A DNA stretch of 64,000 nt from Pyropia yezoensis (lineage: Eukaryota; Rhodophyta; Bangiophyceae; Bangiales; Bangiaceae). Positions within the stretch are counted from its first letter, which is position 1, and the number at the start of each line of letters is the position of its first letter. The notes below the pieces were generated by a model. It saw only the letters and a program-made list of their open reading frames with translations, was not told where the DNA came from and searched no databases. A program made the translations under genes and the position numbers. Below are positions 1 through 11,612 of this stretch, piece after piece. The stretch lies in assembly GCA_009829735.1 (NCBI GenBank), contig CM020620.1:1-64000 (forward strand). Reading direction: 5' to 3'.

Positions 1-108
1 CTTGCGCTCCAAGGACAGCAACCTTGGCCTCCCGGTGACGTTGGTGCCGATCCCCCTTGGTGAGTGTTCCCTGAGAGTGGACGCGCGACGGATTCCTATT
101 GTGCTACA
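1..108 (+). repeat. 3' end of an LTR (family A)
   Basis: These bases are the reverse complement of the end of the LTR at 16715-17076 and finish in the same TGTGCTACA terminus. The LTR continues left of the window. The next five bases, CTGCG (109-113), also lie next to the start of the LTR copy at 17076 on the other side of the insertion, so they are one half of a target-site duplication. Confidence 0.88.
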
Positions 109-1299
109 CTGCGCCCGCCCAACGATGTCGAGCTGGACGTGCTGCTGAAGAGGAACGCGGAGAGAGCTATGCCGGGCTGCATTGAATCGCTGCACTGTTC
201 CCAGTGGTAGTGGAAGAACGCTCCGAAGGGGCAAGCTGGGGTGTACCAGAACAGAAAGGGGCGTCTGGCAATTGTCATGCAGACCGTTTGTGACGAGGAA
301 CTGTATATCTGGCACCTGTTTGTCGGCTTCCCTGGCAGTGTGAATGACCTCAATGTTGTAATGCAGTCACCGCTCGACCAGGATTCCACTGCGGGGGATT
401 GACCGCCCCGCAGGAAGCCTTTCACGATGAATGGCCGCACGCACATGCTTCCCCATAACCTGGTTGACGGCATTTACCCGCACTACGCATTGTCCATCCG
501 CTGGTATGAACAGGCTGTCACGGACAAGCAGAAGACCTTCAATCGCCTCCAGGAGGCGCTGCGTAGGGACGTTGAGCAACGATTCGCGGTACTGAACTCT
601 CGCTTTCACATCGCCCTCCGTCCGCCCAGGTACGCTAAGGTCACAACCAGCTGTGCTGTGGCCAAGGCGGTTGCTATTTTGCAAAAAATGGTGCCTCAGG
701 TGCGTCAAGGGAGGTATCTGGCCAAGCAGCGGCGGGACTTCGCTGCTGCTGTTGCTGAGGAGACGTCGGACTCTGATTTTTCTTTGGGTGAGTTTGGTGG
801 CTCTGCCGGCGGGAGTGGTGCATCCGGCGGTAGGCGGGGGGGAGGTCCACTTGGCGCAAGCTTTCCAACTGCTGGCGAGGCAGGCCGAGACATCATGACC
901 ATTGCCCAGGCGCCACCCAACGCGTTTGTAAGAGCTATGATGGCCTGGAATGAGGTGCGGAGTGCTAAGGAGCACGTCGCGCTGCGTAGTGACCTGCCGA
1001 GAGATTCTACCGCGACCGGAGGGGGCTGCTGGAGCCGTACCTGTGAGGGAGTCCGCCAAGCTGAGAGTGCAGTTGTCATCAAAGGTTGCTTTTTCCCCTT
1101 TCAGCAGGTTTTCCCTTTTTCCTTGGACACGATTGTCTCTTTCTCTTTCTGGTACCAATACTGGACGCAACTGTGTAGCCGTCCGCAGCGGGGGAAGACG
1201 GCGGCGAGCTCGGGGGGGGGAGGAGATGGAGCATGGCAACTGGCTCCGCGCAGGGCCGGTGTGTCCAGCAGCGGAGAGGGAGGAAGGGGGTCAGGATGA
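109..1299 (+). pseudogene. PIF/Harbinger (DDE_Tnp_4) transposase, 3' half, dead copy 1
   Basis: Read from CTGCGC at 109, this frame aligns with the middle and C-terminal part of the intact transposase at 39407-41164. Shared blocks include RPPN, PGC.ES, VCDE.LYIWH.FVG, NDLNV, a NRLQEALR block and AKAVAIL. The frame is kept over the whole stretch but is broken by TAG at 208-210 and TGA at 400-402. The first catalytic Asp (IDCSH in the intact copy) is replaced by LHCSQ, so the enzyme would be inactive even without the stops. Weak similarity to the copy-2 tail (EHVALRSDL against EHERLRADL) runs to about 1005; beyond that the frame is low complexity. The N-terminal half is on the opposite strand at 17077-17615. 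Confidence 0.85.
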
Positions 1300-1877
1300 T
1301 GGCGGCGTGGAGGGGGAGGACTGCGAGGGGTGTGAGGTCGTGAAAGGCGTGCAAGTCGGAAATGAGTGGCGACGCGTCCGGCGGTGCGAGTAAAAGGGTG
1401 TGGGGGGGAAGGGGGAATGGGCACAGGCCTGCGCCGGTGGCCGCACACACCAGCGACAGGCACAGCGGCGCAGCCGGCCACAGCCACCGGGAGATGAGGG
1501 GGGGGTACTGAAGGGTAGTGGGGCTGGAAGGCAGCTCACCCCTGTGCCGCTCGCCGGCCGCCGCCATCCGCAGCGGCGGCGGCGGCGGTGGCGGCGGCGG
1601 CGCTTGCCTTGGAGGCGGCCGCTGGAGCTCGTCGCTGGGGAGCTGAGAGGACAGGTGGGAAGAGGGAGGGGAAGGAGGACAGCCCCTGTAGTGCTCGCCG
1701 CCCGTCGCCATCGAGGGCGGTGGCGGTGGCAGCGCCGGCTGTGGCTCACCCGGGACAAACGAGAGGTATAGAAAAAAAAAAAAACACCCTGCCAAATGGG
1801 TGTAATAAAAAGCCATTTGATTCCCACGGTCTCGTACAAGCTCAAGCAACATGCACAAACACTTCCCAGGTACAACA
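1300..1877. other. GC-rich spacer, no gene seen
   Basis: This low-complexity purine-rich and GGC-repeat sequence (for example 1569-1603) lies between the two converging Harbinger pseudogenes. Several frames are open only because stops are rare. An A12 run occurs near 1770-1783. Confidence 0.6.
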
Positions 1878-4209
1878 CTAAATGCAGGAATTACTATCCG
1901 ACTCACTGCTGGATTGGTCAGAAAGGCGGGGAGTCCGCGCCCGCCCGCTGGGCGAGTTCAGCTGAGAGGATAGGTCGGACTCATTGAGGGGTAGCGTGGT
2001 GCCCAGTGACTTGTTCTTCAACTTCGCCACGGCCGCCGCCTTTGTCACTTGGGCTTTGGCCGCGCGCGAGAGCGAAAGAACACGGGGCACACCAGTTCGG
2101 GGCCTGGGGCTTGGAGCGCCGTCCGCTGCTGCGGGCACTTGCGCGGGTGTGGCTGCCTCCGGTCGCGTGGGCGGCTGCACCGGCGGGATCACGGCCGCTT
2201 CAACACATTCCACGAGAGGCCCAGCCGCAGGGGCGGGAAACGGAGCCATGTGCACCGGGGCAGCGGGGGGGGGCGGCGGCGGTCGCACACTGTCGTCGTG
2301 GTCATCCTCCTCGTCGGCAATCTCATACTCAGCAGGGCCGGTCGCGGCGTCCATCGCCGCGGCCGGGCTCATCGTCGATGGGGTCCAGGACTTGGCCGGC
2401 TCGGGGCCGAGAGGGATGTTGGCCGCCTTCAGCATCTGGCGCGCTTTGGTGCGCATAAACAGCTCCGTCTCTTCCGTATCGCACATGTTTGGCTGGTGAA
2501 AGAGGATAATTGCCGACCGCTCGGCCGCGGCATCTGCTACAGCCTGGAGTGCTTCAGTACTGGCCCGCACTTCCCGCGCCGCCGCAATGTCTCGTTTGCC
2601 GCCCGCTTTGCCGCTTTGGTGCCAGATGTGCGAGGGTCAAACTTGGGTGCAGGGCCCACGACCTTGCCACCGGTGCGGGGGCCATCCGTCGGGTCGTCCG
2701 TCTCAGGGCTCTCATGCTCGCTCGTCCCGCTGCCCTCCGTGCCGCTGCGGGCGCCGATTTCAGCAGCTGCCGATCCAGCGGCGCCGCTCTAGTTGTCCGA
2801 GTTGCGCAGCACCTTCCAGCACGGGACATACTTCTCCATCGGGTAGTACGTGCGCTTCCCAGTCTCCGCCTCCGTCCCGTCCATACGCGCCTGACGCAGG
2901 CGGACAGCCTCGCAGATGTCGACGCCCTTGCTGTCGGCCAAACAGCCCAGGATGACCACCTCCTCGAACGGGTGGCCTGTGAGCTGCAGGCGCTGCACAG
3001 CAAAAAGCGACCATGCAAAAGCGCTGGTCCCCTTCTTGACTTTATCCCAGGTCGTGGTAATGGATCCCACCGTGCAGTCGCTCGTCATCGGCAGCGCCTC
3101 GCGGGCGCGCATCGGGTGAAAATACTCGTCACGCACCTCAGTTTAGAAGTCTGCCCCCGCTGGTCCGTCCCCACAATGTTGTCCCGCGTCTTCACCAGCC
3201 ACGCCTGCGACAAACACGTCAGCTCCACCTCCGACCACCCCAGGCCTGAGCGCATGGCGCTAGTTCCGCGGAGGGCCTTGCCCGCGGTAGCTGCCACAAC
3301 GACCGTGGCGCGGCAAAGGCAGTCGAGAAGTCGGCGGGCCGGGGCCAAGGTCGGCGGCAGGTGGAGGCGGCAGCGGGGGTGGCGGCCGCTGATTGCAGCG
3401 CGCAGGAGGGCGCTCGTCGTAGAGCGGGAGCGGGCGCTCGTTGTAGGGCGGGGGCTGGCGCTCGTTGTAGAGCTGGGGCATGCGCTCGTCGTAGGGCGGG
3501 GGCGGGGCGCCGGGAGAGATCCAGCGGTCGCCGCGCTCCTCCTCCCAGCCAGGATTGGGGCAGCGCTGACTTTGGTCGTCCCGAAACCGCGGCGCGCGAG
3601 TGCGACTGCGCGGGCGCGACGGCTCGTTCCGCTCAGGGCGGGGGGCGTGGCGGCGTCCAAAGTTGTCGATGTCGCGGCCGCCGTAGTTGCCGTCATGATC
3701 CCCATGCGGAGGGCCAAGTCCGCCACCATAAGTATTCGGCGGCGGGGCTTACGCCCAGCCAGGAGGCGGCGGCGCCGCCCAGGGGCACGGGCAGGCCCAG
3801 TGGCAGGCGCCGCGGGGCGCGCTGCTCGCCGCCCATGGCATCCATTCAGTTGACGGGGGCGCGGCCGGCACCCAAGCGCCGTCGCGTGGGGGCAACATCC
3901 AGGCGCCCCCCACGGAGCGGCCAGCAGCACCGCGGCCGTGCATTTCTTTGCGGGCAGGGGAGGGATCGGTTGGCCTGGGCCGGGGCGGGGTCGGGTGCGC
4001 CAAGGCGGGAGAGAGACAGGCGGGAGACGGAATGGTCGGTACGGTTGGGCGGGGGCAAGCGGAGTGGCGAGAGTCGTGCGGGGTGAGGCGCGGCAATCGA
4101 TGGTGGGTGGGCGGGGTAACGTCGACCCGGGCGGGGGTCGCGACGTCTCCGCCCCCTCCCGAGAAGAAATCGTCGACGCCAGGCGGGATCGCGCCCTAAG
4201 CCAGCGCAA
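1878..4209 (-). pseudogene. Myb/SANT-like partner protein of Harbinger copy 1, broken
   Basis: Three consecutive minus-strand blocks match the Myb-like protein at 42391-44937 in order. About 3140-3265 has a trihelix-like segment (WSEVELTCLSQAW, then D.IVGTDQ.G). Positions 2789-3136 carry the LTG-P and YYPMEKYVPCWKVLRNSD block. Positions 1878-2570 carry the Ala/Pro-rich tail with the AKAQVTK motif and an acidic stretch. The blocks are in different frames and separated by stops, so the gene is decayed. In PIF/Harbinger transposons such a Myb-like protein binds DNA and helps import the transposase (family knowledge). Its position downstream of and facing the transposase matches copy 2. Confidence 0.72.
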
Positions 4210-4289
4210 CGCCCACGCCCCGCACCCTCCCTTGCAGAGGAGGCGGGGGGGGTGCGTTCCCGGCCGTTGGGGCTGTTCGGCGGTCAGCC

Positions 4290-4745
4290 CCCCCGGATTA
4301 ACGCTGTAGGGGGGGAGGGGGGGTTGGCGGGGGAGGGCAGAGACGGGGGGGGGGCGGTTTTGTGGTGTACCCTCCCCGATCCACGCTGTGTGCGGGGACT
4401 GACGGGGAGAGGGGCGGTCGGGGGGCTGTTTGCACTGCGTCCCCGCGGTCCATGCCGTGGAGGGGGGTTGTGACGGGCGGGGGGGCCGTCGAGGGGCGGG
4501 CCGCTTGCACTACACCCCCGCGGAATCATGCTGTGGGACGGGGGTCGTCCGGGGGGGGGGGGGGGGGCGGTCGGAGGGCGGATTGCACTGCGTCCCGGCC
4601 GTCCATCGCGAGTGGGGAGGTTGCTTCGGGGAGGGTGGGCAGCCGCCGCGGGGCGCGCGGTGTGCACTGCAACCCCGCCAAACCATGCTCAGGGCGGGGT
4701 TAGAAGGGGGGGGGGGGGCTGTAGGGGGATGGTGGGCCGTGCCGG
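4290..4745. repeat. ~78-bp G-rich tandem repeat
   Basis: A unit containing TGCACTGCGTCCCCGCGG and a CATGC-like box recurs at about 4368, 4431, 4507, 4585 and 4663 (spacing 63, then 76-78 bp), each followed by long G runs (up to 17 G around 4551-4567). It is strongly G-quadruplex prone on the + strand. It lies just outside the start of the Harbinger copy-1 partner gene; a similar G-rich array lies outside copy 2 at 38855-39065. Confidence 0.7.
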
Positions 4746-5061
4746 GGCTGCAGGGGCGGGGAGGGACGAGAAATGGCTCTCCTTCCCTGGTGTAGCATCC
4801 CTGGCCCTGACTTGGCGCCGACCCGGGACTACGACCAGAGGGCACCAGGTGCCAGAACACGCCCGCCGTGTGGTGATGGTTGGCGGCCGTGGCCCGTGCC
4901 CGGCACTGGGATGCGGTGGACTATGCTACCCACACATGAGTGAGGGATTTCTGATGGGTTTTTGCATATTTGTGAGGGACTTGATTTGAGACAATTCGAG
5001 TGTGAGATTAGTGAGTGGGAATAGAATTAGTAGTGATAGTGGCCCCCGACCTGACGAGGTT

Positions 5062-5363
5062 AGACTCGGGTCGGGGCCACTCGGGGGTATGGGAGGGCTA
5101 CCAGGCCAACGTGCCGAGGCTCCCCCAGATACACGCCAAGAGGGACAGCGAAGCGCCCTTGGCCCGCGCCCTCAGGAAAATGACAACTGCGCATTTGCTT
5201 TCCTCTTCCCCGTGTGCACTTCCGTGCGTATCTGTTTGCTCTGCGAGCAGGCACGTGAGGCAACAGGCATACCACTCTCGTAGTTCCCCTTTCTGTGTTA
5301 CCTGTCCCTTTCCTCCGAGGGATATTGACACGTGTCTGAGAGGATCGAGTTTTATACCACACC
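5062..5363 (+). repeat. Dispersed repeat R, copy 1
   Basis: About 300 bp starting at AGACTCGGGTCGGGGCC and ending at TTTTATACCACACC. The same sequence is present in reverse complement at 18650-18955 with scattered substitutions. It contains a TATA-like stretch near its end and could be an LTR remnant, but I could not delimit matching termini. Confidence 0.75.
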
Positions 5364-7289
5364 TGGGTCGCTGGGTGCTTCGTGTGATGGAGGGTGGTGG
5401 CTGCCGCGGGCGGGTAGTGTCAGTTGTGAAGGAGAGCTTGGGAAAGAGGGGCCTGTGGCACGCACACCCCCCTCTCCGCCTGCTGCATGCCCCGATGCAG
5501 CCGCCCCGCCCCGCTGCAAATATCCAGAAGGCTCGCGCGACCGCCGTAGGAGCACCACGACGAGCGCACACTCGATTGTCCAATGACATGTATGGTGGGG
5601 AGACTGTGGCGGGGAGGATTTCGGCAACGGGGACTGTTTGTAGGTGGCGACCCGGAGGCACAGCGCCCGAAAACACACCTCCCTTGCAGGCGGATGATAA
5701 GGCCCACCTCGTGTCGGAGCCATGACGCCCTCACACTTGTCCGTTACGTAACGCCCGCCAGGGGCGCGTCACACCATGACCTGCCGCGAGGAAGCGCCCA
5801 CCCTCATTGTCTCGTCCTGGTGGAAGATGTTCGCTATATGGGCTCAAGAGCCATCAGAACGCTTCTCCCGCCAATCAGACCCGTGGCTTGCGGGCGAGGG
5901 GGGGGGCGGAGCGTGCTGAAAGTTCCGAGCCCGAGGGAAGGACGATGTGGTGTCTGCCAGAGACGCTGACGCGTGAGAGAGAGACAAGAGAGACGCGGGC
6001 GTTGCCGACCGCAAACGGACGGCTGCGGCGTCCTCGCTGGTGCCACCCGAATCAGAGGCTGATCCTTGTACTTCGTTGGCGATCCGTGGAGTCACGCGAA
6101 AAGGGAATACAGGTTACATGCGTGCAACAGGAGACACCGCGACACACCCACACTAGTTCCCCCCTTCCCAAACCCCCTCTACACGGGGAGACTACGGCCA
6201 ATGCGGCGGGTCTGAGTGAGGGTTCCACCCGTGTCTCCCCCCCCACGCCACGCGGACGAGCACAACGGTCGAGATCCGAGCCAGATTGCGGCGCGTGCGC
6301 CGATCGTCGAGAAAATTGTACGGTTTGATGGCCATTTGGGGGCTATGATTGCGATCGACGGCGTTGTCGCCCTCTACGTGTCATGGTTGTTCGCCCGAGA
6401 CACGCTTCGGGAGGATACGATCGCAGGCGATCCGGGAAGCTCGGCCAGTATCTCCTTCGCAAAGATACCGCGCTTCCATGGTCACTATAAAATATTCAAA
6501 TGGGAATGGGGTTTGGGCCGGCACGGTGTAGCAATCGCTCCGAATTTTTGCGCCCGATTTAGCGTCCCTCCGACATTGTTCTACACAAGTCCTGCCCCCC
6601 CGGTTGGGGAAGCACGGTTTTGTTTGGTCGTCCAGTCACAGGCCGCCACGTGCTCCTATTTCAGCCTTAAATGAAATCCGCTTGGTCTTGGTCTTCCTGT
6701 TGAAGGGTGTGCTCTTGAGAACGGGACTTTCCAGATCATTCAATTGCCATTGAATCTGATGTTCTCTGTGTCATGCACACCGGGTGCCTAGCGCTCGTGT
6801 GATTGTAACACGTTACAAAAGCAACGCTTCGTAAATGCAATCTTTCCTGCATCAATCGATTCGAAAGTCACTGTGCTCAAACGGATTCCTCAGCATCCCC
6901 TGCGCTTCACGAAACGAGAAGCCTCCACTGGAGGATGAATGCGCTAACTTGTGACCGGCGCTCTATCTCAATGCCTTCTAAACGTATATTGGGCCGCTTC
7001 CCAGAAAAGGCCACGCGCGCACCACGGGCAACCAAAGCACAGCTGCTCCACTTGTCACAAAGGATGGTCCTGGACGCATCCGTACTTTTCTTGCTCAGCA
7101 CGTCGACAACATGGTTGTTTCCCTGGTATTTTTCTTCAGCTCGAAAGGCCATGTGGGGCTCGCTCGTTGGGTGTCACCATTTGCTCTGTACAATGCCTGC
7201 GTGACGTGGTTGAGTCCGGTCAAAGTCATGGGGTGCCAAGAGGTTTTATTACGTGGGATACACACTTAATGCATGACGGTGCCCACGAC
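5364..7289. other. Intergenic, no gene recognised
   Basis: Only short open frames without recognisable domains are present. Composition becomes more AT-rich between about 6450 and 7200 (TATAAAATATTC near 6486). I found no homologue of other parts of the window here. Confidence 0.5.
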
Positions 7290-8579
7290 CATGGCAGTGG
7301 CAGTGGCCCCCGCGCCTGCCCCCAACTCCAGCACCCGCCGTCCTGCCACGGCGGGTACGAGGGGGGGGCGAGCCGGACAGCCTCCGCCGAGAAGAGCACC
7401 CACCCAGGCTCCCACGCGCGGCACGCCACAGCTGACCGGCTAAGGCGGTCGGGCATGACTTGGAGGCCCACCTCTGCCGGCCAGCGACGGCGGCGGCGGC
7501 CGCCGCCGCCGCGGCCGCCGCTGCGGCCACTGCCGCCGCCTCCTCCATCGCCCCCGCCGCCGCTGCCGTCGCCGTTGTCCCCGCCCCCACAACCGTTCCA
7601 TGTCACCGCGTGAATGGCGAGCACCCACCCGTCCCTATCATCGGCCGCCGCGGCGGCCACCGCCGAATGGCGGTCGGCAATGCATCTGCGGCGGCGGGGG
7701 CGCGCCGGTCGTCCAGCAGCGTGGTGGTGGCTGTTGCCGTCTCAGCCGCCGCCGCGTACACAGCGAGGAAGCGGACGGCGCGGCGCGACGCGCGACCAAT
7801 GCTGGGCGCGGGGTCGCCAGCGGTGGCGGCGAGCACCGCCGCCTGAGCGGCAGGGGCGCCGTCCATGTGGCACCCGTCCGGCGAGGCAATGGCCGCACGG
7901 ATGTCCCCGTGGTGGCCGGGCGTCAGCGCCGCCACCGGCGCGGGTACGGCCGCCACCGCCGCCGTTGTTACCATCGACGATGCCTCCGTTGCCGGTGGCG
8001 CCCACAGGTGCCGCAAGTCCCCCCTCTCACCCACCGCCGCCGTCCCGGCAACCGTCGCCGCCGCCATCGCTGCCGCCGCGACCGCCACTGTCGCCCACCT
8101 GCGGCGGCGCGACAACGGGCGGCCGGGACGGCGCGACAATGCCACCAAGCCCACCCGACGACCACGAAACGCCCGGACAGCGCTGCCGAGAAGATCCGCG
8201 CGGGGTGCCCGCCCGCCGTGACTGCCGCTTCTGCTGCTACCGTCGACGCCGTCACAATGAACGCTGGCAACAACGATGGCGCCGCCACCGCGGCGGTGGG
8301 TGGAGCGAACGCCATGGTAGCTGCACCGTCGCCGCAGTCGTGCTCCCGAGGGAAGAGTGTGGCAAGACAATGGGGGCGGCTGGGTACCGACAGGGGGAGG
8401 GATGGGCGGCGCGCGTAAGGGGGATCGAAGGGGGAAGCAATGGGGATGGGGAGCACGCAAAAGACGGCACAGGTCCCAACGTAGAGCATTCAAAAGTGCC
8501 CGTTCAGCGCCCATATCCTGGTCTGCGAGAGCTTCCAGGTCCCCCGCCTCCCGCGCACCACCGCGCCGCCCTCTGGTAC
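7290..8579. other. GCC/GGC-rich low-complexity tract, coding status unresolved
   Basis: Repeated GCC, CCG and CGG triplets keep frames open on both strands (for example about 7603-8418 + and 7603-8682 -), predicting Ala/Pro/Arg-rich peptides with no domain. I do not call a gene. Confidence 0.5.
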
Positions 8580-11570
8580 TCAACGCGGATTCCCAAACTG
8601 CTCCAGCGTGCTCTTGGATAGACCAGCCTGGTCCAGGAACTGGCTGACGCCCAGGAAGTGGGACACAAAGTCCGGGAGCCACCCGCTCAAATCAGAGCCA
8701 CCCAGCAGAACAGACTGACCGCTGGCTCGCCCTGAGTCGAACTCCACCCGGCTGCGACTTGTGCTCCTGACGCCATAGTCGTTGGGCAAGCGGTTGCCGT
8801 AGACGAAGATGATGTTGCCCAGCCACTTGTTCCGCATCTCGGCATCCTCTAGGATAGTGCCCTCTATGAGCTTCCAGGCGTTGTTGACGTCCGCCAGGGA
8901 GGGGGCTCCACTTCTACCCACTCCACAGTCCTTGACTTGGTAGACCACCGCAATCACGTCGTCCACCTGGAACCGCCCAAACGCCTGTTTGACGAGGAAG
9001 AACTCCACCACGTCGACGGCAGGTTGCGGTGCTCGCGCTGCGCCGGAGTTCAAACGGAAGACCACCTTGACGGCCTCTTCCGGGTGTTTCGTAGCCAAGT
9101 CTAGGGCCGTGGCCAAGGACGCCTCTTCCACTCCCAACTCGCGAGCAATCGAAGCGTCCACACACACGTGGTTGAGGACATCAGCGGATCCAACTCGTGC
9201 GGTTGCACGTGGGAAAGCCCAGACATCCTTCAAAGGCACGGAGGAGAACTTCGCAGAATGCTCCGCGCGGGCGTACGACATCACGACGCACCAGTTCGCG
9301 ATGACGCCCTCCAGCCGTTCCCCAGTGAGGCGGGAACCTGGACACATGAGCATTTCCTGAAAGGCAGCATAGCGTACGCAGGAGCCACCCAGGAAGGCCA
9401 TTTTCAGCGCCGTCATGGGGTGTAGAACCGGCCTGGCCTTGTTGAGGCCGCCCCATGTGTTGACAGCCAGCGCCCGATGATCCTTGAGCAGAACGACGCC
9501 GTCTCCGGCCAGCTCGTCCCAAGTGACAATCTTCTCGCGCCGCTTAATGGCAACCGCATCCAGCTCCACCAGGCCGCCAAGGAATACTTCCGAGGTTATA
9601 AGGTTAAGCCCGCTCTGCCCACCGACCGATGCGAGGGTGATGTCGACCGCAGCAGAATACATGGCCGCCTCGATGGAGGCCCAGCAGGCAAGCTGTACAT
9701 CGGAGGCAAAAATAACCGGCGACCGGGAGCCATGCTTGTTCACAAGTGTCTTGACTCTACTCTTCAGGTTCCTGAGGAAAAGCCCAACAAGCCGTGGATG
9801 TCCGCCCAGCAGCGCGCAAAGAAGAAGCACAAAGGGCGAGATCGACAGGCCCCTGCCACCCTTGCCAACCTCGAGGACGTTCATGTCCAAGGCCGACGCG
9901 ACGCCGTCCTGGAAGAGAGGCGCGAGCTCTATAGTCACTGCAGAGCCAAACGACATTGGGTCCAGAAACGTCAGCTCCATTGCAGGGAACATCGCCCGTC
10001 CTGACCTGGAAGTCTCGGCCCGCATGACGCTGTGCTCCATGGTCGTGAAAAGCACCGCCCCGTACAGGTCTTGCAGACTCTGGCACGCCTCGGAGCAAAC
10101 TCCAGCGACCAGGTCGTCTGCGTGCTCGACGTCCCGCTTCACGACTGGCAAGTCCTTGGCTCCAGGTCCCGCCTGGTCGACGTCCGCTATACCTGGCTGC
10201 CCCTCCTTGCCCGATGCGCCCGCCTGCGGCTTCTTGCCAGCTGCGACCGCATGCCCCTTGTCCGCTGCGACCGCTTGTTCCTTGTCCGCTGCGCCCGCCT
10301 GCCCCATGGCCGCTGCGCCCGCGTGCTCCTTGGCCACCGCGGCCACCTGCTCTATCTCGTCGGCTGCGTTGGGCTTCTCCATCGTGACGGTTGCACCGGG
10401 TTGCTCCTGTCTGCGCGACTTCGTATAGCGCATGACCTTCACCACCTCATCAACATGAAGGAGGGGAATTGCCCCAGGGTAGCCCCGACAAAACTGCAGG
10501 ACCGCCAAAGCTGCCGCGCGCACGTCGTCTAGGGAGAGCCGCTTGGCCTCGAGGGCCAACGCGAGTCCGTTCAGGAAGCACTCCCATGATACCTTGTCCG
10601 AGTCCACGAGCTCTGTGTAGCACACCCGCACATGGATGAACATGCCCGCATCCGCGGCATCGCCCCATGCCAGCTCCCGTTGCTGAAAGCGCGTAGCCCC
10701 GTTGAAGTTGACGCAATACGCCGTTGTGGAGCGCACAAAGCCGAGTGTGCCAGCCTCGCGCAGCTTGCGGATCACTTGCTCCTGCTTGAGCCGCATCTGC
10801 TGCCCAACGTGTCCAGTGGCGATGGAGCAGGAGTGCTCGAACGCCGAGGAGGCAGCAATAGTCCAGGCCAGCACTTCTTGCATGTTGAACGACTTGCCCC
10901 ACCCAGCACCGCTGCGGATGAAGTAGCCAGGCTGCCTGTCCCCTTTGGACAAAGATGGAATGTACTCCTCCTTCATGGTGGAGAAACACGCCATGGTGTT
11001 GTGTCCCACGTCAACCAACAGCGAAGGTGGCAGCCGTGCGGGATACGAGCCCAACACGTCTTCCGGCTCTGGAGCAGAAAAGTAGTCCCGCGCCCAGCCA
11101 TTGCTCTTGATGAACTCCACCAGCGGGAAGTCGTCTAACGACACGGGGCTGCGGTCGATCAAGTCAGTACAAAGAGGGCATATCCGCTTCGTCTTCGGCA
11201 CCTTCGTCGAGTACCGCCAGTCCGGTGAGTGTAGATCATTCTTGACTTCACTGCACAACGCCGGATGACACTCCCCGCTGGTCGGCATCCATCGAATCCA
11301 GCCGCGCGATGCGCTGGGCCTCCCGACCGCACACTTGAAAAGGCTGGAACTCCGCCTGCCACTCGGGACGGCCACAAAGGGAGCGGGAGTCGACACGCGG
11401 CTGCCATGTGACACGAAACCGACGCATTCCCCGAAGATAGCACGACGAGCACACACCGGCTTCGCCGCATGCCAATGCCGCGCACTTTTGCATGAAGATT
11501 GGCAATGCGCAGGTGTGCCAACAACCGGTCCGCTTGATGCACAGGCCGCCACAAATGCAGCAATCGCCAT
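8580..11570 (-). CDS. Large P-loop NTPase with possible REase-like C-terminus (CR/RHS-like)
   Basis: An uninterrupted frame of about 996 residues from ATG 11570 to the stop at 8580. Visible motifs: a CPLC knuckle near residue 130; a Walker A motif, GAGWGKS, near residue 225; a Walker B motif, LLHVDEV, near residue 373; an Ala/Gly/Lys-rich linker of repeated AADKEQA-like units around residues 400-460; and, near residue 870, a hydrophobic strand with D then QVK (VDDVIAVVYQVKD), which resembles the core of PD-(D/E)XK nucleases. NTPase plus nuclease architecture is known in Crinkler/RHS-type proteins of eukaryotes; placing this protein there is inference. The N-terminus is uncertain because a Cys/His-rich segment lies in another frame (11248-11610), implying an intron or frameshift. 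Satellite arrays lie directly upstream. Codon use and complexity are those of a real gene. It could be a mobile-element accessory protein. Confidence 0.68.
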   Translation of the reverse strand: MAIAAFVAACASSGPVVGTPAHCQSSCKSARHWHAAKPVCARRAIFGECVGFVSHGSRVSTPAPFVAVPSGRRSSSLFKCAVGRPSASRGWIRWMPTSGECHPALCSEVKNDLHSPDWRYSTKVPKTKRICPLCTDLIDRSPVSLDDFPLVEFIKSNGWARDYFSAPEPEDVLGSYPARLPPSLLVDVGHNTMACFSTMKEEYIPSLSKGDRQPGYFIRSGAGWGKSFNMQEVLAWTIAASSAFEHSCSIATGHVGQQMRLKQEQVIRKLREAGTLGFVRSTTAYCVNFNGATRFQQRELAWGDAADAGMFIHVRVCYTELVDSDKVSWECFLNGLALALEAKRLSLDDVRAAALAVLQFCRGYPGAIPLLHVDEVVKVMRYTKSRRQEQPGATVTMEKPNAADEIEQVAAVAKEHAGAAAMGQAGAADKEQAVAADKGHAVAAGKKPQAGASGKEGQPGIADVDQAGPGAKDLPVVKRDVEHADDLVAGVCSEACQSLQDLYGAVLFTTMEHSVMRAETSRSGRAMFPAMELTFLDPMSFGSAVTIELAPLFQDGVASALDMNVLEVGKGGRGLSISPFVLLLCALLGGHPRLVGLFLRNLKSRVKTLVNKHGSRSPVIFASDVQLACWASIEAAMYSAAVDITLASVGGQSGLNLITSEVFLGGLVELDAVAIKRREKIVTWDELAGDGVVLLKDHRALAVNTWGGLNKARPVLHPMTALKMAFLGGSCVRYAAFQEMLMCPGSRLTGERLEGVIANWCVVMSYARAEHSAKFSSVPLKDVWAFPRATARVGSADVLNHVCVDASIARELGVEEASLATALDLATKHPEEAVKVVFRLNSGAARAPQPAVDVVEFFLVKQAFGRFQVDDVIAVVYQVKDCGVGRSGAPSLADVNNAWKLIEGTILEDAEMRNKWLGNIIFVYGNRLPNDYGVRSTSRSRVEFDSGRASGQSVLLGGSDLSGWLPDFVSHFLGVSQFLDQAGLSKSTLEQFGNPR

Positions 11571-11610
11571 TTTGGGCAAAGGGGACGCGATGACACGACA
11601 AGATGCACAG
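11248..11610 (-). other. Cys/His-rich zinc-binding segment in alternative frame
   Basis: The frame next to the start of the NTPase gene encodes a Cys-rich stretch: CCICGGLC, then WHTC, MQKCAALAC and VCSSCYLRG, and later two more Cys. The paired spacing looks like a RING/PHD-like treble-clef or binuclear zinc site. It ends at a stop at 11248, inside the NTPase frame. It may be the true N-terminal domain of that protein joined by a short intron or an indel, or an independent remnant. It opens upstream into the 18-bp satellite, so no secure start codon is visible. Confidence 0.45.
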
Positions 11611-11612
11611 CA

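Noticed and set aside
4869-5357. Solo LTR ending TACCACA around repeat R
   Set aside because: A TGTGGT start can be chosen at 4869, but it is not present beside the second copy of R and the flanking bases do not match.
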